Origin: Membranipora membranacea
Lineage: Eukaryota; Bryozoa; Gymnolaemata; Cheilostomatida; Membraniporidae
DNA: 64,000 nucleotides
Assembly: GCA_914767715.1 (NCBI GenBank)
Contig: OU612074.1
Span: 6,463,501 to 6,527,500 of the forward strand
Reading direction: 5' to 3'
Shown piece by piece: positions 1 to 11,983 of this stretch (positions within the stretch are counted from its first letter, which is position 1; every line of letters starts with the position of its first letter). The notes under the pieces are model-generated. The model was not told the origin of the DNA. It searched no databases and saw only the letters and a list, made by a program, of their open reading frames with translations. The translations under genes and the position numbers were made by a program.

Positions 1-650
1 ATACAGAGAGGACACTTCAATGATAGTTAGAGTGCCTGCGGTTTTTGATTCATTGGGGGAAAATTGTGCACAGCTGGATGCCAAAAACTCATAATCTCTA
101 TATGTTATAATGACATTTTTCTTGCTGACATCCCTACCTTTGATGGGCCATAATTCATTCTGTATTTATCCTAAAGACTGAAATCCAACTTTGTTGGAAT
201 GTCCAACCTTCAAGCTATACACCATATTGTTGTCATTTTTTGCTAGGATTCATAGGCTAAGAGTAATCCAGGTTTGTAAAATGAGTTTTTTCATATAGAT
301 TTACATGTGACAATTGATAGATGGCTGGTCATCAAAATTAGGAAATGTCTGTGCATTGACCTAAGCCCTATGTAAATATAAAGGATTACTCATAGCCTAT
401 GTATCCTAGCAAAAAATGACAATAATATGGTGTATAGCTTGAAGATTAGAAATTTCAGAAAAGTAAGAAATCAGTCTTTAGGATAAATACAGAATGAATT
501 ATGACCTATCAAAGCTGGCTATGTCTGCATGACAAAACTCCACTGTAACTTATATACATTCTGAAATTGGTAGGTGGGCAGATTGATGAATTTCCCCCAG
601 TGGATAAAAACGGCAGGCACTATAACTGTCATTGAAGTTTAATCTCTGTA
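1..650. mobile_element. Foldback (long inverted repeat) element
   Basis: About 1-270 and 387-648 are reverse complements. Marker pairs are 'cttcaatgatagttagagtg' near 14 with its complement near 628, and 'ttttttgctaggattcatag' near 236 with its complement near 396. The spacer is about 110 bases and there is no coding content. The left end may lie just outside the window. Confidence 0.75.
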
Positions 651-916
651 TATCCTTACCCTGTGATGTTATTGGAGCTTGACCTTGAATAGAGGCCTAC
701 ATAAACCCTTAAATTGTCTTAAAAATAATTCAAAACCACTGGTCCAAGCGGCTCCTCTGTTGAACAGCTTGTTTAACAGTGGGGTAGAGAAAGAATAATG
801 ATCAATAGTATAATTGACACAATGCATAGTTGTTTATATATTGTAAGGAAATTATGCTGTATGTGGAATTACGACTTGATGTGTCTTTTTTTGAAAATCA
901 ATCCAAAGTTGTTTTG

Positions 917-1153
917 ACACTGGTGGGCTGACGCTGATGGGCTGACGCTGATGGGCTGATGCTGATAGGCTGACGCTGACCAGCTGACGCTGACCAGCTG
1001 ACGCTGACTAGCTGACGCTGGCTAGCTGACACTGGTGGGCTGACGCTAGTGGGCTGACACTGGTGGGCTGACGCTGGTGGGCTGACGCTGGTGGGCTGAC
1101 GCTGGTGGCCAGACGCTGACTGGCTGACGCTGGTGGGCTGACCCTGGTTGGCT
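917..1153. repeat. 14-bp minisatellite
   Basis: About 17 head-to-tail copies of a unit like GGGCTGACGCTGGT. Because 14 is not a multiple of three, all frames stay open with a 14-residue period, so the Ser/Pro/Gln-rich minus-strand translations are artefacts. Confidence 0.9.
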
Positions 1154-2229
1154 GCTGAATGAATGGTTTTCCACAAACTTGCATCAGACTGGTCTGAGCC
1201 TGCAGCTGATATGTGTGATTTTTGCAGTGACTTATGGCTGAAAATGATGACTTCATTGAGCAAATTAAGGGTGTTTCTGGTCAATAAACCAGTCTCAGTT
1301 TAATTAGCGTACGATTTTTTGTCTCTCAACAATTCAAGCAGTGTAAAACAGTTTGTACAATGTTAGTGATGTGAATATTGTCTTTTAAGTGACTATTCCT
1401 CTTATTGTGCAGTATTCATTGGCTAAGAATATTTTATCAATGTTCGCCGCGTCAAGTTTCAAGTTATAAAGGCTGGATAGAGTGGCCCATTTCAGTTTAC
1501 AGTTGACCGGAATATCACATTATGCTGGATATCCATTCACAATAAATCAGTGTGATTTACTTTTCCTCAAAATATGGCGAGAGAGAACTGGTTGATAATC
1601 ACTATGGTTCCATGGGTCGATTTTGTGGTTCACTCCAATTTCGAATGGTTGGAATCCAGTGGATTCTAACCATTCCCGCGTGCAATCCCTTTGAAGGCAT
1701 TGTGTGCAAGAGCGCTAACCATTCATCCACGCCGCCAATTAGGAAATAGGTCGAATAAACACGGTATGGATATTCGCGTCCAAAAAGTCATTCGTCACAA
1801 TCGGAATTTGACTTTAATGCCATTTCCATGCGGTGATTACTCCCGAAATCCTTACATAATCGATCCATTGAACCATAGTGATTATTATGCCGTTGTGAAG
1901 CCGAAATCTTTCGATTAGAATGTCAATAACAAAAATATATATATACTGACATTTTGATGCATGATAATTTTCAGTGATCATTACATTATTTTACAGAAAT
2001 GCATAGATAAATAGCAGTGCAAAATATTTTCAATTGATATACATGGACTTATGGACTAACCTGTGAATAATATTAAACCAAATAGGTTAGGTTAAATACA
2101 TTTCATGTTTGCCTGTGAAATAAGCGTGATACAATAAAAGCAACTTACAAAGGATGCCGGATAAAAAAATTTAGGCTGTGAAATGTCTACAAGTGGAAGA
2201 ATCGGTTGCAAACCTATTATTCCAGGCTT
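1154..2229. other. No gene seen
   Basis: A-T-rich sequence downstream of the ENPP stop codon. It may include the ENPP 3' untranslated region, but I found no canonical minus-strand polyadenylation signal here. Confidence 0.4.
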
Positions 2230-5200
2230 TTAAAGCGCCATCTTTGCCAACATCAATGCTGCCAACAAGCCCAATGATAAATTCACAGAATAGGCGGAAC
2301 TTTTAATATGACAAGCCTCAGTAGAGAGCAGTCCTTCTGTCTGGCTTAGTGATCCACCTCCTGCATGACAGGTTTCTAGCCCTAAAACTTTGCACATCAA
2401 CGGGTATAAGTCTACGCTGTTCATTGTTTCCTGCTTTTCCCCGCATTTGAAGTCTGGACCGTAAGCTATGAATGTCGTTTTCATGTCATCTTCTTTGTTG
2501 TCGAATCCATGGTTACCTTTGAGGTTCATATTGTAGTTTGTCTGGAAAATAGAATTTCACCTAAAGTGAGGCGAAGCAGCAAGCGACAAGGTTTTTAGGT
2601 CATTGACAATATTATCAAAAAACTTCAATTTAAGAGAGGGGAGGGGATGGGTGAAGGGGAGGGAGTGGGGGATAGATCAAGTCTGTTGCATTGCACAAAG
2701 TATACAATTGTAAAAGAACTGATTGAAAAGAGAGAAAGAAAAGTAACCTGCATATGAATGAATTAAATTGATGTTCTTTTAACATTTTGCATTCAGCCTA
2801 GCGCATTGTTGGTGTAACAATCATAAAGCTAGTATTGCGATGCCATATTATAATGCTAGATCAATTACGATCCAGTATCCCTTCATTTGGAGGTTGACCT
2901 GCCGCTTTTCACCAGAAGGCTGCAAACAACCGCAATGCCGTTAAATTGGATCAAACTTGATCAAACTTTATGCTACAGTTCAAGCATTCCGGACACCTTG
3001 GAGGATCAGGACTTTGCAGGGGTAAAAAATATGAAAAAAATGATGAGAAATAGTATTTTTTCGGATGTAGCACCAGTTTCTGAGTTGGCCATAAACTGAT
3101 AACCTGCTGAATACAGCACTTTTTAAAAACAAATTGGAAGTTGCCCTCTCAGTCAAGAGCCAGCTCATACAGGATTTGAGTCTGAGGGCCAACTTGATTA
3201 CCATGAATGAGTATGCCTGCCATTATGATGCTCTCAGTAATAAATATCAATGTTCGTAAAACAAACATTAGGTTGCGGGTTAGGTAACTATTTCAATTAA
3301 TCCTACATCGAAGACCCTATTCAATAGCACGGATCATCATTGTATACATCTTATAAACATAGACACACAGAGTAAGGATGTATCCTTACTCTGTGATAGA
3401 CAGTTGCAAACTGGTGTTATTGTTGGTTAGCTAGAATGAAGATGGGCCGTTGAATAACTAGAGGCAAAACCAGCTGAAGGAAACAATAGTGGGATGATGC
3501 AACATTTTGATGTTTACATATTGCTTATAAGCTTTGGTATCGGCAACTGTCATGAGCACTGCAAAATTATTTGAGGACCATTTCTTTATATTCTCATTTG
3601 CTTTGTAATTTAATTAAATTAGTATTTGGACCATCTAGAACAGCTGTGGGCAACCTGCGGCCTTTTTGCCAGTGCGGCCTAATGGGTAATCTTTTGCGGC
3701 CTAAATGTGGCCTTATGTCTGTGAAAATCACAGATTCAAGTTTTAACTGTCATGTGGATGTCCAAGTACGCATTACCCTGTACAAGCTCAATCGATTGTT
3801 GGGATATCAAAATATTGGCATTCTGTATCAACCATGCGCTAAGTTACTTACATGTAGAAAATTTGAATTTGAATTTGAATAAATACCCCAAACGGTGAAG
3901 AAATTGTCGTAATATTGTGAGAGAAAAGCAATTTTATCAATTCTTTCACCTTTGGATAATTAACTACAAACTGTTTTTTGCAAAGCTGTCATTTTGAGCA
4001 AGAATAGAACAGTTGTTCTATCAAAAATTTGACATTGTTACAAGTGCGCCAGCATTTTGCCTGAAATGTTCCAGGTTGAATCTCATTGACGAGTATGCAA
4101 ATATTTACTGCACTTCTTGAGCGCTCATCCTGCCCTTTGCCCTACTGCTCGAAACACTGGGAAACAGCCACGTACACAACCGTTTCCCAGACACAAAAAT
4201 TCAGTAGATTAGATAAAAAAGATAAAGTTAAACTGATGCAGTTGAAAAATCTGATGCTTATTGCAACATAACAATCAGATTTTTATCGACACATAAATCT
4301 GCATAACAGTTTTTTCAACATCTGTGACTCACACCACAAATTATGATGTTAAAACAAGCATGCATCAATTAAACATTGATAACAATGCACCTGATCAATG
4401 CATGCTGTGTATATTCATTGGTATTAATATGATAACTCTCCCTCACCTTTTTCAGTAACCAGCCTTTTTCCACGACAATTACTATGGGTGGGATTCTCTC
4501 GTTGTTCGAATAGTGCAAATCGTCAGGTATATCTTCTTTCTTGTATACAGTGAAATGATCACTTACACCATCCAGCTTGTCGAATACCTTAAATTTAATG
4601 AATTTTATTTGTTTGAATTCATTTAAAGACTACCCAAAGACAAAGCATGTTTTATGTCAGACAGTTACATATGATAAAGTTGTGTAAGAATCATATGGTA
4701 AAAACAATGCAATGCACTTTTTGGTATGAAATATTAATGGTAGAAGAATGCCTTCCATAAGGGAAGGAATGATTCATTCTCTGCTTCTTTGTCATAAGTA
4801 ACTGCCTGACTATAACATGCTTTGGTTTTCGGGTAGAGTGTCAGCAACATTATCTGAAGGAGTTGAATTGCCTTTATGTTAGTTCAAGTTGTCCATTCAT
4901 TTAACAACATTTCTGTGTCTAGATCAGTGATGGACCAATTTATGTGCTAAAAATTGTCACAGCAGTTTATCAACAAGTTGTCAATCATACCTGCTGTAGT
5001 TTACCAGGCTTAGGACGTATGAGACCAACAGCGCTCAGATAAGACCACTCCACTTCTTCATCATAGTCAAGGTACTGACTCATATCTATAGTCCTGCTAT
5101 TGTCTACATTCGTCATTCCTGAAAATATCAAATATTGAAAGTAATAGAAATTTTACTGCTTGGACGGCTGTAGAAAAACCACTGCAGTAGAGTCACTATT

Positions 5201-8200
5201 CAACAGGTACGGCTTTTCTATAAATCCAGATAGAGGTTTCAAACTTACTTGAGCCCGAGAAATATCTTCTTATAAATCCATGTCAACCGATCATAGGTAC
5301 TATTTTTTTGGTTGTTTTGTGGAGGACTTTATGAACAGCTGAAGTCAGATTCCCAATTAATTAACTGGCCATGACGCAGTCCATATTCCATAACATTTAC
5401 TTGTTGTTTGACACTTCACTCATGCATTTGAAGGCGAATCGGGTAGAATAAAATAAAGGAGCCTTATTAAACACCAACTCGACAAGCATGAGCAGCTAGA
5501 TATTAGCTGCCATGAAGGTGTAGCTGAAATTACTTTGCTAGGGATTTCCTGGTCAGAGCACACCAAGAGAATGAGACAGCAGTTAGATTCAAACCAAGGA
5601 CTTTCAACAATAGCCAGTAAGCAAAATCCTTCAAATAAATCAGCGTAAACAGTCTCACATATTGCGGTCAGCTATTTTCCCCTACTAAATTTGAATTCAA
5701 CATAATGTAGTTCTATCACAAACGCCTCTTGGTTAAATTGGTGGTATTCTACATACCATGATCAGCTGTGATTAAGATATTAATTTCATCCTCTATATTG
5801 GCTTTCTCCAACTTCTCGATCAGATAACCAAGGTCACCGTCCAAGTCTTCAAGTTTTTGTTGCAGTTCATCCGAATCTGGACCGAAGCTAAAAGTGATAT
5901 TGAATAAATATGACCATTCACACACTGAGATCGAAAGCGACAGTGAAATTGCATTTAATTAGAGGCACTCACACGGAAGTTTTCTGCATGCAGATTGCTG
6001 CAAAAGTGAAAGACCCACTATATTGCAATTATTATGAACACATATACATGAATGGATGACCAGTGATATTTATGGGGCATCTTTCAAAGGCATAACATAA
6101 CCCTTTTTCAGCTGATAGTTTGGTAAGTTATGTGCTTGTCCGCAGGAAGTCCTGTTTGGCTGAATAAATAAGGTTAACAATATTTTGGATTCGCATTACA
6201 GGGGTTACTCAACTAATTTGTTTAGCCTCATCATCTTATGAAAACTGGTTGATCAGCAGGTAACATTGTTGAGTGTTACCTGGATATGGGTTTGAGTAAA
6301 TATCTTTCTATAATTTTTCTATATTGTAAAGTTGGAGTTGTCTTCCTAAAGGTACTTCACAAGTGCATTGTGGGTGATTATTTAGATGTTATGTGGGTAT
6401 AATCTACAAAACTACCTGTGGCCTTCCTTATCAGGGTGATCTGTGTAAAGACAAGCCAATTCAATATCATCCAATGCAAACCAACCCACTACGCTATCTA
6501 TTGCTTCTCTGAAGTCTTGGTCACTCTTGAATGGTGTCACCTTAGATACTGTCACTCCCTCATATTCAGCCTCGTTTCCTGGTAAAGCAAGGAAACACAA
6601 TGATTGCCATGTGACTTTGATGACTGTAATTTCGCAAGAATTTTAGACACAGCCGTGTATTTGTATGATGTGGAAAAGGAAAAAATCAGTAAACATGAAG
6701 CCCGATGACGATCAACAGATTGGCTCGTCATGATGCACCCCTGAGTCGAATTACTACAGGACATCAGAAATCAAGTGATATGAGGCTACACTTACCAATC
6801 CACATGAAGGCTCCACTCTTTTTCCCTTCTCTCTCTGCCGTAATCCAGATAGGCTCTGTAGCATTATACCATTTTGTCCCAGTGCTATAGGAGTATGTGT
6901 CGTTATAAATCGGGTCGTAGAACCTGTTGTTGATGATACCATGGTCCTCCTCATACAGTCCTGTGGATAGCAGGAATAATTTAAAATACCAATATTTATA
7001 TTAATCCAGAGAATCAAATTTTCAAAAGTTTAGATTAAGTTTAATTTGTACATCAAGCCTGGCAAATCATAACAAGTTTGAGTGATGTGGTCGAGACGAA
7101 TTCATATCTGGAGAGCTTCTTCGCTCGGGTGAAAAGTTCAGATCCTGTCAAAACTGAGCGAGATTCAAGCATAAATTCAAAATGTAAGGGAATAATTTTC
7201 ATCCAACCTAAGCAATTGACCTCAAGTAGGCACTTACACTAAGAAGTGTACACTTATTTATCGCAAGAGTGTGTTTATCCTGTGAAATCCTACCTGTTAC
7301 AAGGGTGTAGTGATTAGGCATTGTCACTGTGGCAAAGGCGTTAGTTACCTTCTTAACATGAGACCCTCCATCGATAAGCTTGTCAAAGTTAGGCATAGTA
7401 GCCTTGTTAATATAATCCCATCTAAATCCATCAAAGGATATCAGCAGAATCTGTCGACAAAGAAGGGAAATAGATAATTAGTCCATTTCACTGGATTTTT
7501 GATACAACCTGTTTAAGGGAGAGTCTAATTAAATTTTAGCTAGACATTTTTTTTCCCTTACAGTGCGGGACTGCTAAAACCTACTCTAAGTGCTCAGATG
7601 GCTCCAATGTGAGTTAGCGGCCTAACATAATCACCCACTAGCTGACACCCCAACATCGAATTCCTGACCTAAATCAATCCAACCCTCCAGAATATGGCTG
7701 TTCTTACGAAGCATATATTCACTGGTGTTGGACTAGTACATTGCTGACTTATGGAACAGCATGAACTTGGATGGGAATCTGTGCCAATGAGCAGGCCTGA
7801 CAGCTTTGTCTATAACCAGGGGTCCGAGTATTTGGTCAAATTAGTGCATATGGCCTTAACGCTGCCTTTAAGATGGCGCCAATTGCGGAAATATGCAAGC
7901 TTGGCGAGAAGAACGAATATTATTCTGTCTACTGAAGAGCTAATTAGAGTTATCTACCAATCCTTTTTGGTATGGCGGGATAGCCAATCAGTTAACGTGT
8001 TCACTTAGAAATAGTGACACACAGTGGTGGATGTCGTATTTTAGTGTTTCTAACCCCATTCCCCCTGTCACCTTGTGTATTTTCTTGTGTCTATATCATT
8101 GACTCGGGGGGGCGTTGCTGGTACTGCCACCTAACCTGCCAGATATATATAAGATTTCCGCGATTGGGAAAGAAAATCAAATTCCTGGTAACAAGAGGAA

Positions 8201-8568
8201 CTCTTGTGTATGTAATTATTTTTTATTGAATTTATTACGAAGTAAGACTACTGACTATAATGTTTACCTTAGAAGCGTTGACCGTAACCAGGGCTGTAGT
8301 AAAGGCTAACAGCAGCAGACATCTAAAACGAGGAGTGAGAACTTTAATAATGACAACTTATGAGCCACAATCATAAAATTGTATTTAGAATAGCCAAAAC
8401 AATTCCGACCTCTTTCGTCCATCAAAAGTAAATTTCTAACCCATTAAAAAGCTGTAGGGATAGGAAACCACAGCATGTAATTGTAAGTGAACAGTATCAA
8501 TGCTCAAAAACAATTGCTAATGTAATGAATATAGGATAAAACAATTCTACTCACATTTTCTCAGACAT
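2230..8568 (-). CDS. ENPP: ENPP-family ectonucleotide pyrophosphatase/phosphodiesterase, nine exons, complete
   Basis: Coding exons in order of translation: 8568-8555, 8322-8268, 7450-7294, 6960-6796, 6578-6416, 5887-5757, 5118-4991, 4587-4447, 2541-2230. All junctions are GT-AG and in phase, giving 421 residues, close to the 440-480 usual for ENPP4/5/6. The start is set by the junction that makes MSEKICLLLLAFTTALVT, a clear signal peptide. The catalytic set is complete: Asp30 in ISFDGFRW, nucleophile Thr66 in TVTMPNHY, Asp180 and His184 in HPDKEGHSFGP, Asp227/His228 in TADHGM, and His329 in GNHGFDN. ENPPs are two-zinc enzymes that hydrolyse phosphodiester or pyrophosphate bonds of nucleotides or choline lipids outside the cell. 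The C-terminus is a hydrophobic stretch with no cytosolic tail, which suggests a GPI anchor as in ENPP6 (inference). Substrate type is not decidable. A broken paralogue lies at 53-55 kb on the other strand. Confidence 0.93.
3366..3395. repeat. Hairpin with 14-bp perfect stem
   Basis: CACAGAGTAAGGAT at 3366-3379 pairs with its complement at 3382-3395 across a two-base loop. It lies in the last ENPP intron. Confidence 0.7.
3641..4080. mobile_element. hAT fragment, same family, in the last ENPP intron
   Basis: The 5' end CAGCTGTGGGCAACCTGCGG and the following sequence match the start of the element at 30253, with weaker similarity to about 4080. The 3' terminal repeat is missing, so this is a truncated older copy. 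Confidence 0.75.
5480..5610 (-). mobile_element. SINE-like fragment in an ENPP intron
   Basis: On the minus strand CTTGGTTTGAATCTAAC resembles a degraded B box and is followed by 'ggtgtgctctgacc', shared with the element at 17091-17240. It lies between ENPP exons 6 and 7. Confidence 0.4.
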
Positions 8569-9899
8569 TTTGATAGCACAGAGCCTGCATGTACTCAAAG
8601 TGTTCAATCTTTTAGCAACGAATGGCAACTGACAAGTGATTTTAAAGTCGTCGATAGCATCTAATATAAACCTCTTTAAAAGCGATGCATCATTGTGAAA
8701 TTTGATAAGGAACTGTTGAGATAATGTATTCAGTGCCAAAACTTGTTTTTCAAGATTCCGAAAATAGCCACCATGATTGTTTGATTCAGCATTATTTCTA
8801 ACAAATTTACTGTGGTCTGTTACTGCCATGTAATGACTAGTCCTCCCTGCCTTGTCATGGAACCTGTTGATTGATTAATTTTTAACACCAGCGGAATGCA
8901 TGACTGTGGTTGATTAATGATCTTACTGGAGTTTGACCCTAAGAAGTTTTAACGCTATTACAGGCCTACTAGGCCAGAAGCAGCTATAGCATAAGTTGTT
9001 ATGGCACGGACAATATTTGATGGCAGGATACTGATCACGTTTTATACTTCATTGGTGTATGTTCTGTAAAATTCACTGGGTGTACCCAGTTGTAGTGGTC
9101 ATATTTAGAAATTAAAAGGTGTTTTGTTTTTGCATTATATGTGTGGGGAAATAACACCTATTCTGTGTAGTCTAACTAATCTAATTATCAGGGAATTCCA
9201 GTTTGAAATTGCATTGTGGGATTTGTTGACATGGCAATTAATTCACAAAGTAAACTTGTAGAGAAGTCTGCTCGTATCAGACCAGCACAAATTGAAAAAT
9301 TGCAATTGAATTATGTCAAACTTCTTGTGGGACTAGTATGATATTGTATGGTCTTAAGACCACTGTCTTGGGGCAATTACCGACAACATTTTTGATGTTC
9401 CAATTGCCTCTTATGTCATTTTTCGGCTGGAAATCTTTTGCATAACACATGAGCAAAGAGTTCAATGAGTGCCTCACTTTTCAGCAAAGAAATCCAACTG
9501 TCAGAGACTGAAAAACTTAGATATGCCATCTTCGCATACTTTCCTAACATGCTAATGACATGATATGGGGATATGCGGTAGCGCTGTCTCTCACCAACCA
9601 CCTCATGCAATGATAAAACACACACACTGTAGAACCCAGGACTATAGTCTTGTCTTGTGTCAACTGCATCAAACTCTTGACTTCCCACTAATCCCATATC
9701 GATTGTGTGAATATTTGGGATATGCAGTAGTGCTGCGGCTGACCTCTTCAACTGGGTACACACTTTTTTTCTACATCAAATTTGTCTCACGTCTAGGCTG
9801 CTTTTTGTCTTGTTCTTCTTGTTGATGTGATAGAATATCTTGTTAAAATCATACATATAGTCGTGTTTCCTGCTGACCATATTAATCACTTACCTAACC

Positions 9900-10510
9900 G
9901 GTTGTGAAGAAAATTGCAGGTTTGCTGCCGCGCTGCCGCTGACATGATTGCTACAACCGGGTACACTCTCAGTGGTAGATTCAGCAAGTTGTTCTACCCT
10001 AGATATACCCTTGTCTAAAACTCGTAATATTTCACTTATTATCAGTGATTTTGAGAAAAATTGCGATATGCTGCCGCGCTGCCGATCTTCCGCTGACATG
10101 ATTGCTACGGCTGGGTACACTAGACCACTAGGTCCATTTGCCTGCATTCCGAGTGGCTTCCAATCCACTGGTCACGCCGCGGCGTGACCAGTGGATCGGG
10201 AGCAACAAGCATGCAGGCAATTGGATCAAACTTGTTCTAGGTTACACCCTTATTTCTTTATATTCAGCACGTTATTATACCCTTGAAACACCTTTTATTT
10301 AAACTCTAAATATTTCACTCATTAAAAGCAATTTTTAGAGGAAATGAGGATTTTCTGCCGCGCTGCCGCTGACATGATCGCTTCAACTGGGCACACCCTT
10401 AATATTGGATTCAGCACGTTGTTCCACCCTAGAATCACCTATTGTTGAATTCTTAACATTTCAATTATTATATGCAATTTTGAGAAATATTGCGGATATG
10501 CTGCCGCACG
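9900..10510. repeat. Degenerate tandem repeat inside the inverted-repeat element
   Basis: About four diverged units, each with a CTGCCGCGCTGCCG block, 'gacatgattgctac', 'ctgggtacac' and an A-T-rich stretch with 'atatttcac'. Boxes are near 9925, 10070, 10355 and 10498. Confidence 0.65.
10163..10196. repeat. 34-bp perfect palindrome
   Basis: Seventeen-base arms with no loop, centred between 10179 and 10180 on CGCCGCGGCG and flanked by a wider inverted pair, TTGCCTGCAT at 10138-10147 and ATGCAGGCAA at 10211-10220. Confidence 0.9.
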
Positions 10511-11239
10511 ACAGTATCATACTAACCTCATAAAGATCTGACATTATACTTATTGAAAATTTTAAATTTGTCCTGATCTAACACGAACAGACTTCTGCAA
10601 GTTTACTTGGTAAAAAAATTGGCAAGTCAACAAAATCCCCACAATGCAGTTCCAACCCGGAATTCCCTGAAGATTAGATTAGTAATATTACACAGAATAG
10701 GAGTTATGTCCCACACTCATAATGCAAAAACAAAACACCTTTTAATTTCTAAATATGACCACTACAACTGGGTACACCCGGTGAATTTTACAGGAGAAAT
10801 ATCAATGAAGTATAATATGCGATCAGTTTCCTGCCATCAAAAATTGTCCGTGCCATTTTTTATAGAGCAGTTACAGCTAGGCTGCTTCTGGCCTATGACT
10901 AAAATTGGACAATTCCAGCTGGAACTTAAAAAGACTATGCAGGAGGCATATTACAAACTTTTCATATATCTAGCACTGTTGATAGTGTTCCTATCGAGAA
11001 AATCGTTTACTAATTATTCCTCAAGGTTTTTTCTCTTGTACCAGTGACCTTGCATGTTTTAGTTATAATTGAATAACGGCCAGTGTCATGTCGTACATTA
11101 TATCATGTGACAAAATATGATATCATAATTGTTGTTTGTTTACAAACTGCAATAAATCGACTAGATTAAAAGTACATTCTGTGGTTATCATGCGATAACT
11201 GCATGCAGGGCAATTAGCTTATCGCCAAATTATCACAAA

Positions 11240-11545
11240 CTGACAAACAGACACCTCCTCTTTAAGTCCTTCTGTGCTACCAGTTAACAGAATCATCCGT
11301 TAATAATTTTAGAAGATTGAAGGAAAGCGCTCTGAAAGACCCGCTTATTTCACTTACCAATTGTTTATCCAAGAAATTTAAAACACTCTACTAGTATGCC
11401 TAAAGTGACAAACACACACCTCTTCTCTAAGTCCTGCTGTGCTACCAGGATAGCAGAATCATCTCTTAATAATTTTAGAAAAGAATGCGCTCAGAAAGAC
11501 CCGCTTTATCGAACAAATTTAAAACGCTCTACTAGCATGCCTACA
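11240..11545 (+). repeat. Tandem duplication of about 160 bp
   Basis: Two adjacent copies share 'ctgtgctaccag', 'taataattttaga', 'gaaagacccgctt' and 'ctctactag'. The second copy leads into the decayed frame at 11396. Confidence 0.7.
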
Positions 11546-11983
11546 ACATTGCATAATTGCATGCCTGCATTTCCCCTGAGACCTAGGAAATACACTAATC
11601 AAGAGTATTTATCAGATTGAAACCAAGCACCAAACTTAGGTGTAAAATCATGTTTAATGTCCTCGGAATTAGCCAAACAAATTCATCCAGACATCCTGTA
11701 TCGAAAAGGCAATCGTTGGCAAATTACACCTGAAGAAGCCTCCCTAATTTTTGGCACAATCATACCTGTCTGTTACCTTATGTAAGGGTTGTTTGCTGAA
11801 CAAAGCTCCAACACTTAGGGGACATCATATCCACTTAATGGGCTATTTGTATATGCATAGGGATTGGGCAAAAATATTCTGATAAGATAACAGTGGGTAA
11901 TCCACTTAAGAGGACACTTGAACATCGAAGATTGGACGCCGATATCCATGCCATGGGTACTGAGTTTCGTGATCTGACCTAAG
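11396..11983 (+). pseudogene. Decayed coding segment, family unknown
   Basis: The frame from 11396 is open to TGA at 11618-11620 and continues in the same frame for about 50 codons (SSELAKQIHPDILYRKGNRW, ITPEEASLIFGT) to a stop near 11783. Codon-like sequence with other shifts then follows (HLMGYLYMHRDWAKIF; VGNPLKRTLEHRRLDADIH) to a stop near 11983. The composition looks protein-coding, with at least two stops or frameshifts. I recognise no family; a mobile-element or viral relic is possible. Confidence 0.4.

Larger units (their letters stand above)
8955..10905. mobile_element. Long-inverted-repeat element with internal tandem repeats
   Basis: About 8955-9350 and 10505-10905 are reverse complements over roughly 400 bases. 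Markers are 'ggtgtacccagttgtagtgg' near 9081 with its complement near 10765, and 'ggccagaagcagc' near 8972 with its complement near 10880. Between them, tandem repeats contain 'gctgccgcgctgccgctgac' and 'ctgggtacac'. No transposase is readable. Confidence 0.72.

Noticed and set aside
898-1284. 128-residue minus-strand frame rich in Ser, Pro and Gln
   Set aside because: It is the translation of the 14-base minisatellite, and a second frame gives a similar product. There is no promoter or splice support.
8554-8829. 92-residue minus-strand frame upstream of ENPP
   Set aside because: Only its last few codons are used, as the ENPP start exon (MSEK...) before a GTGAGT donor. The upstream part is probably 5' untranslated sequence.
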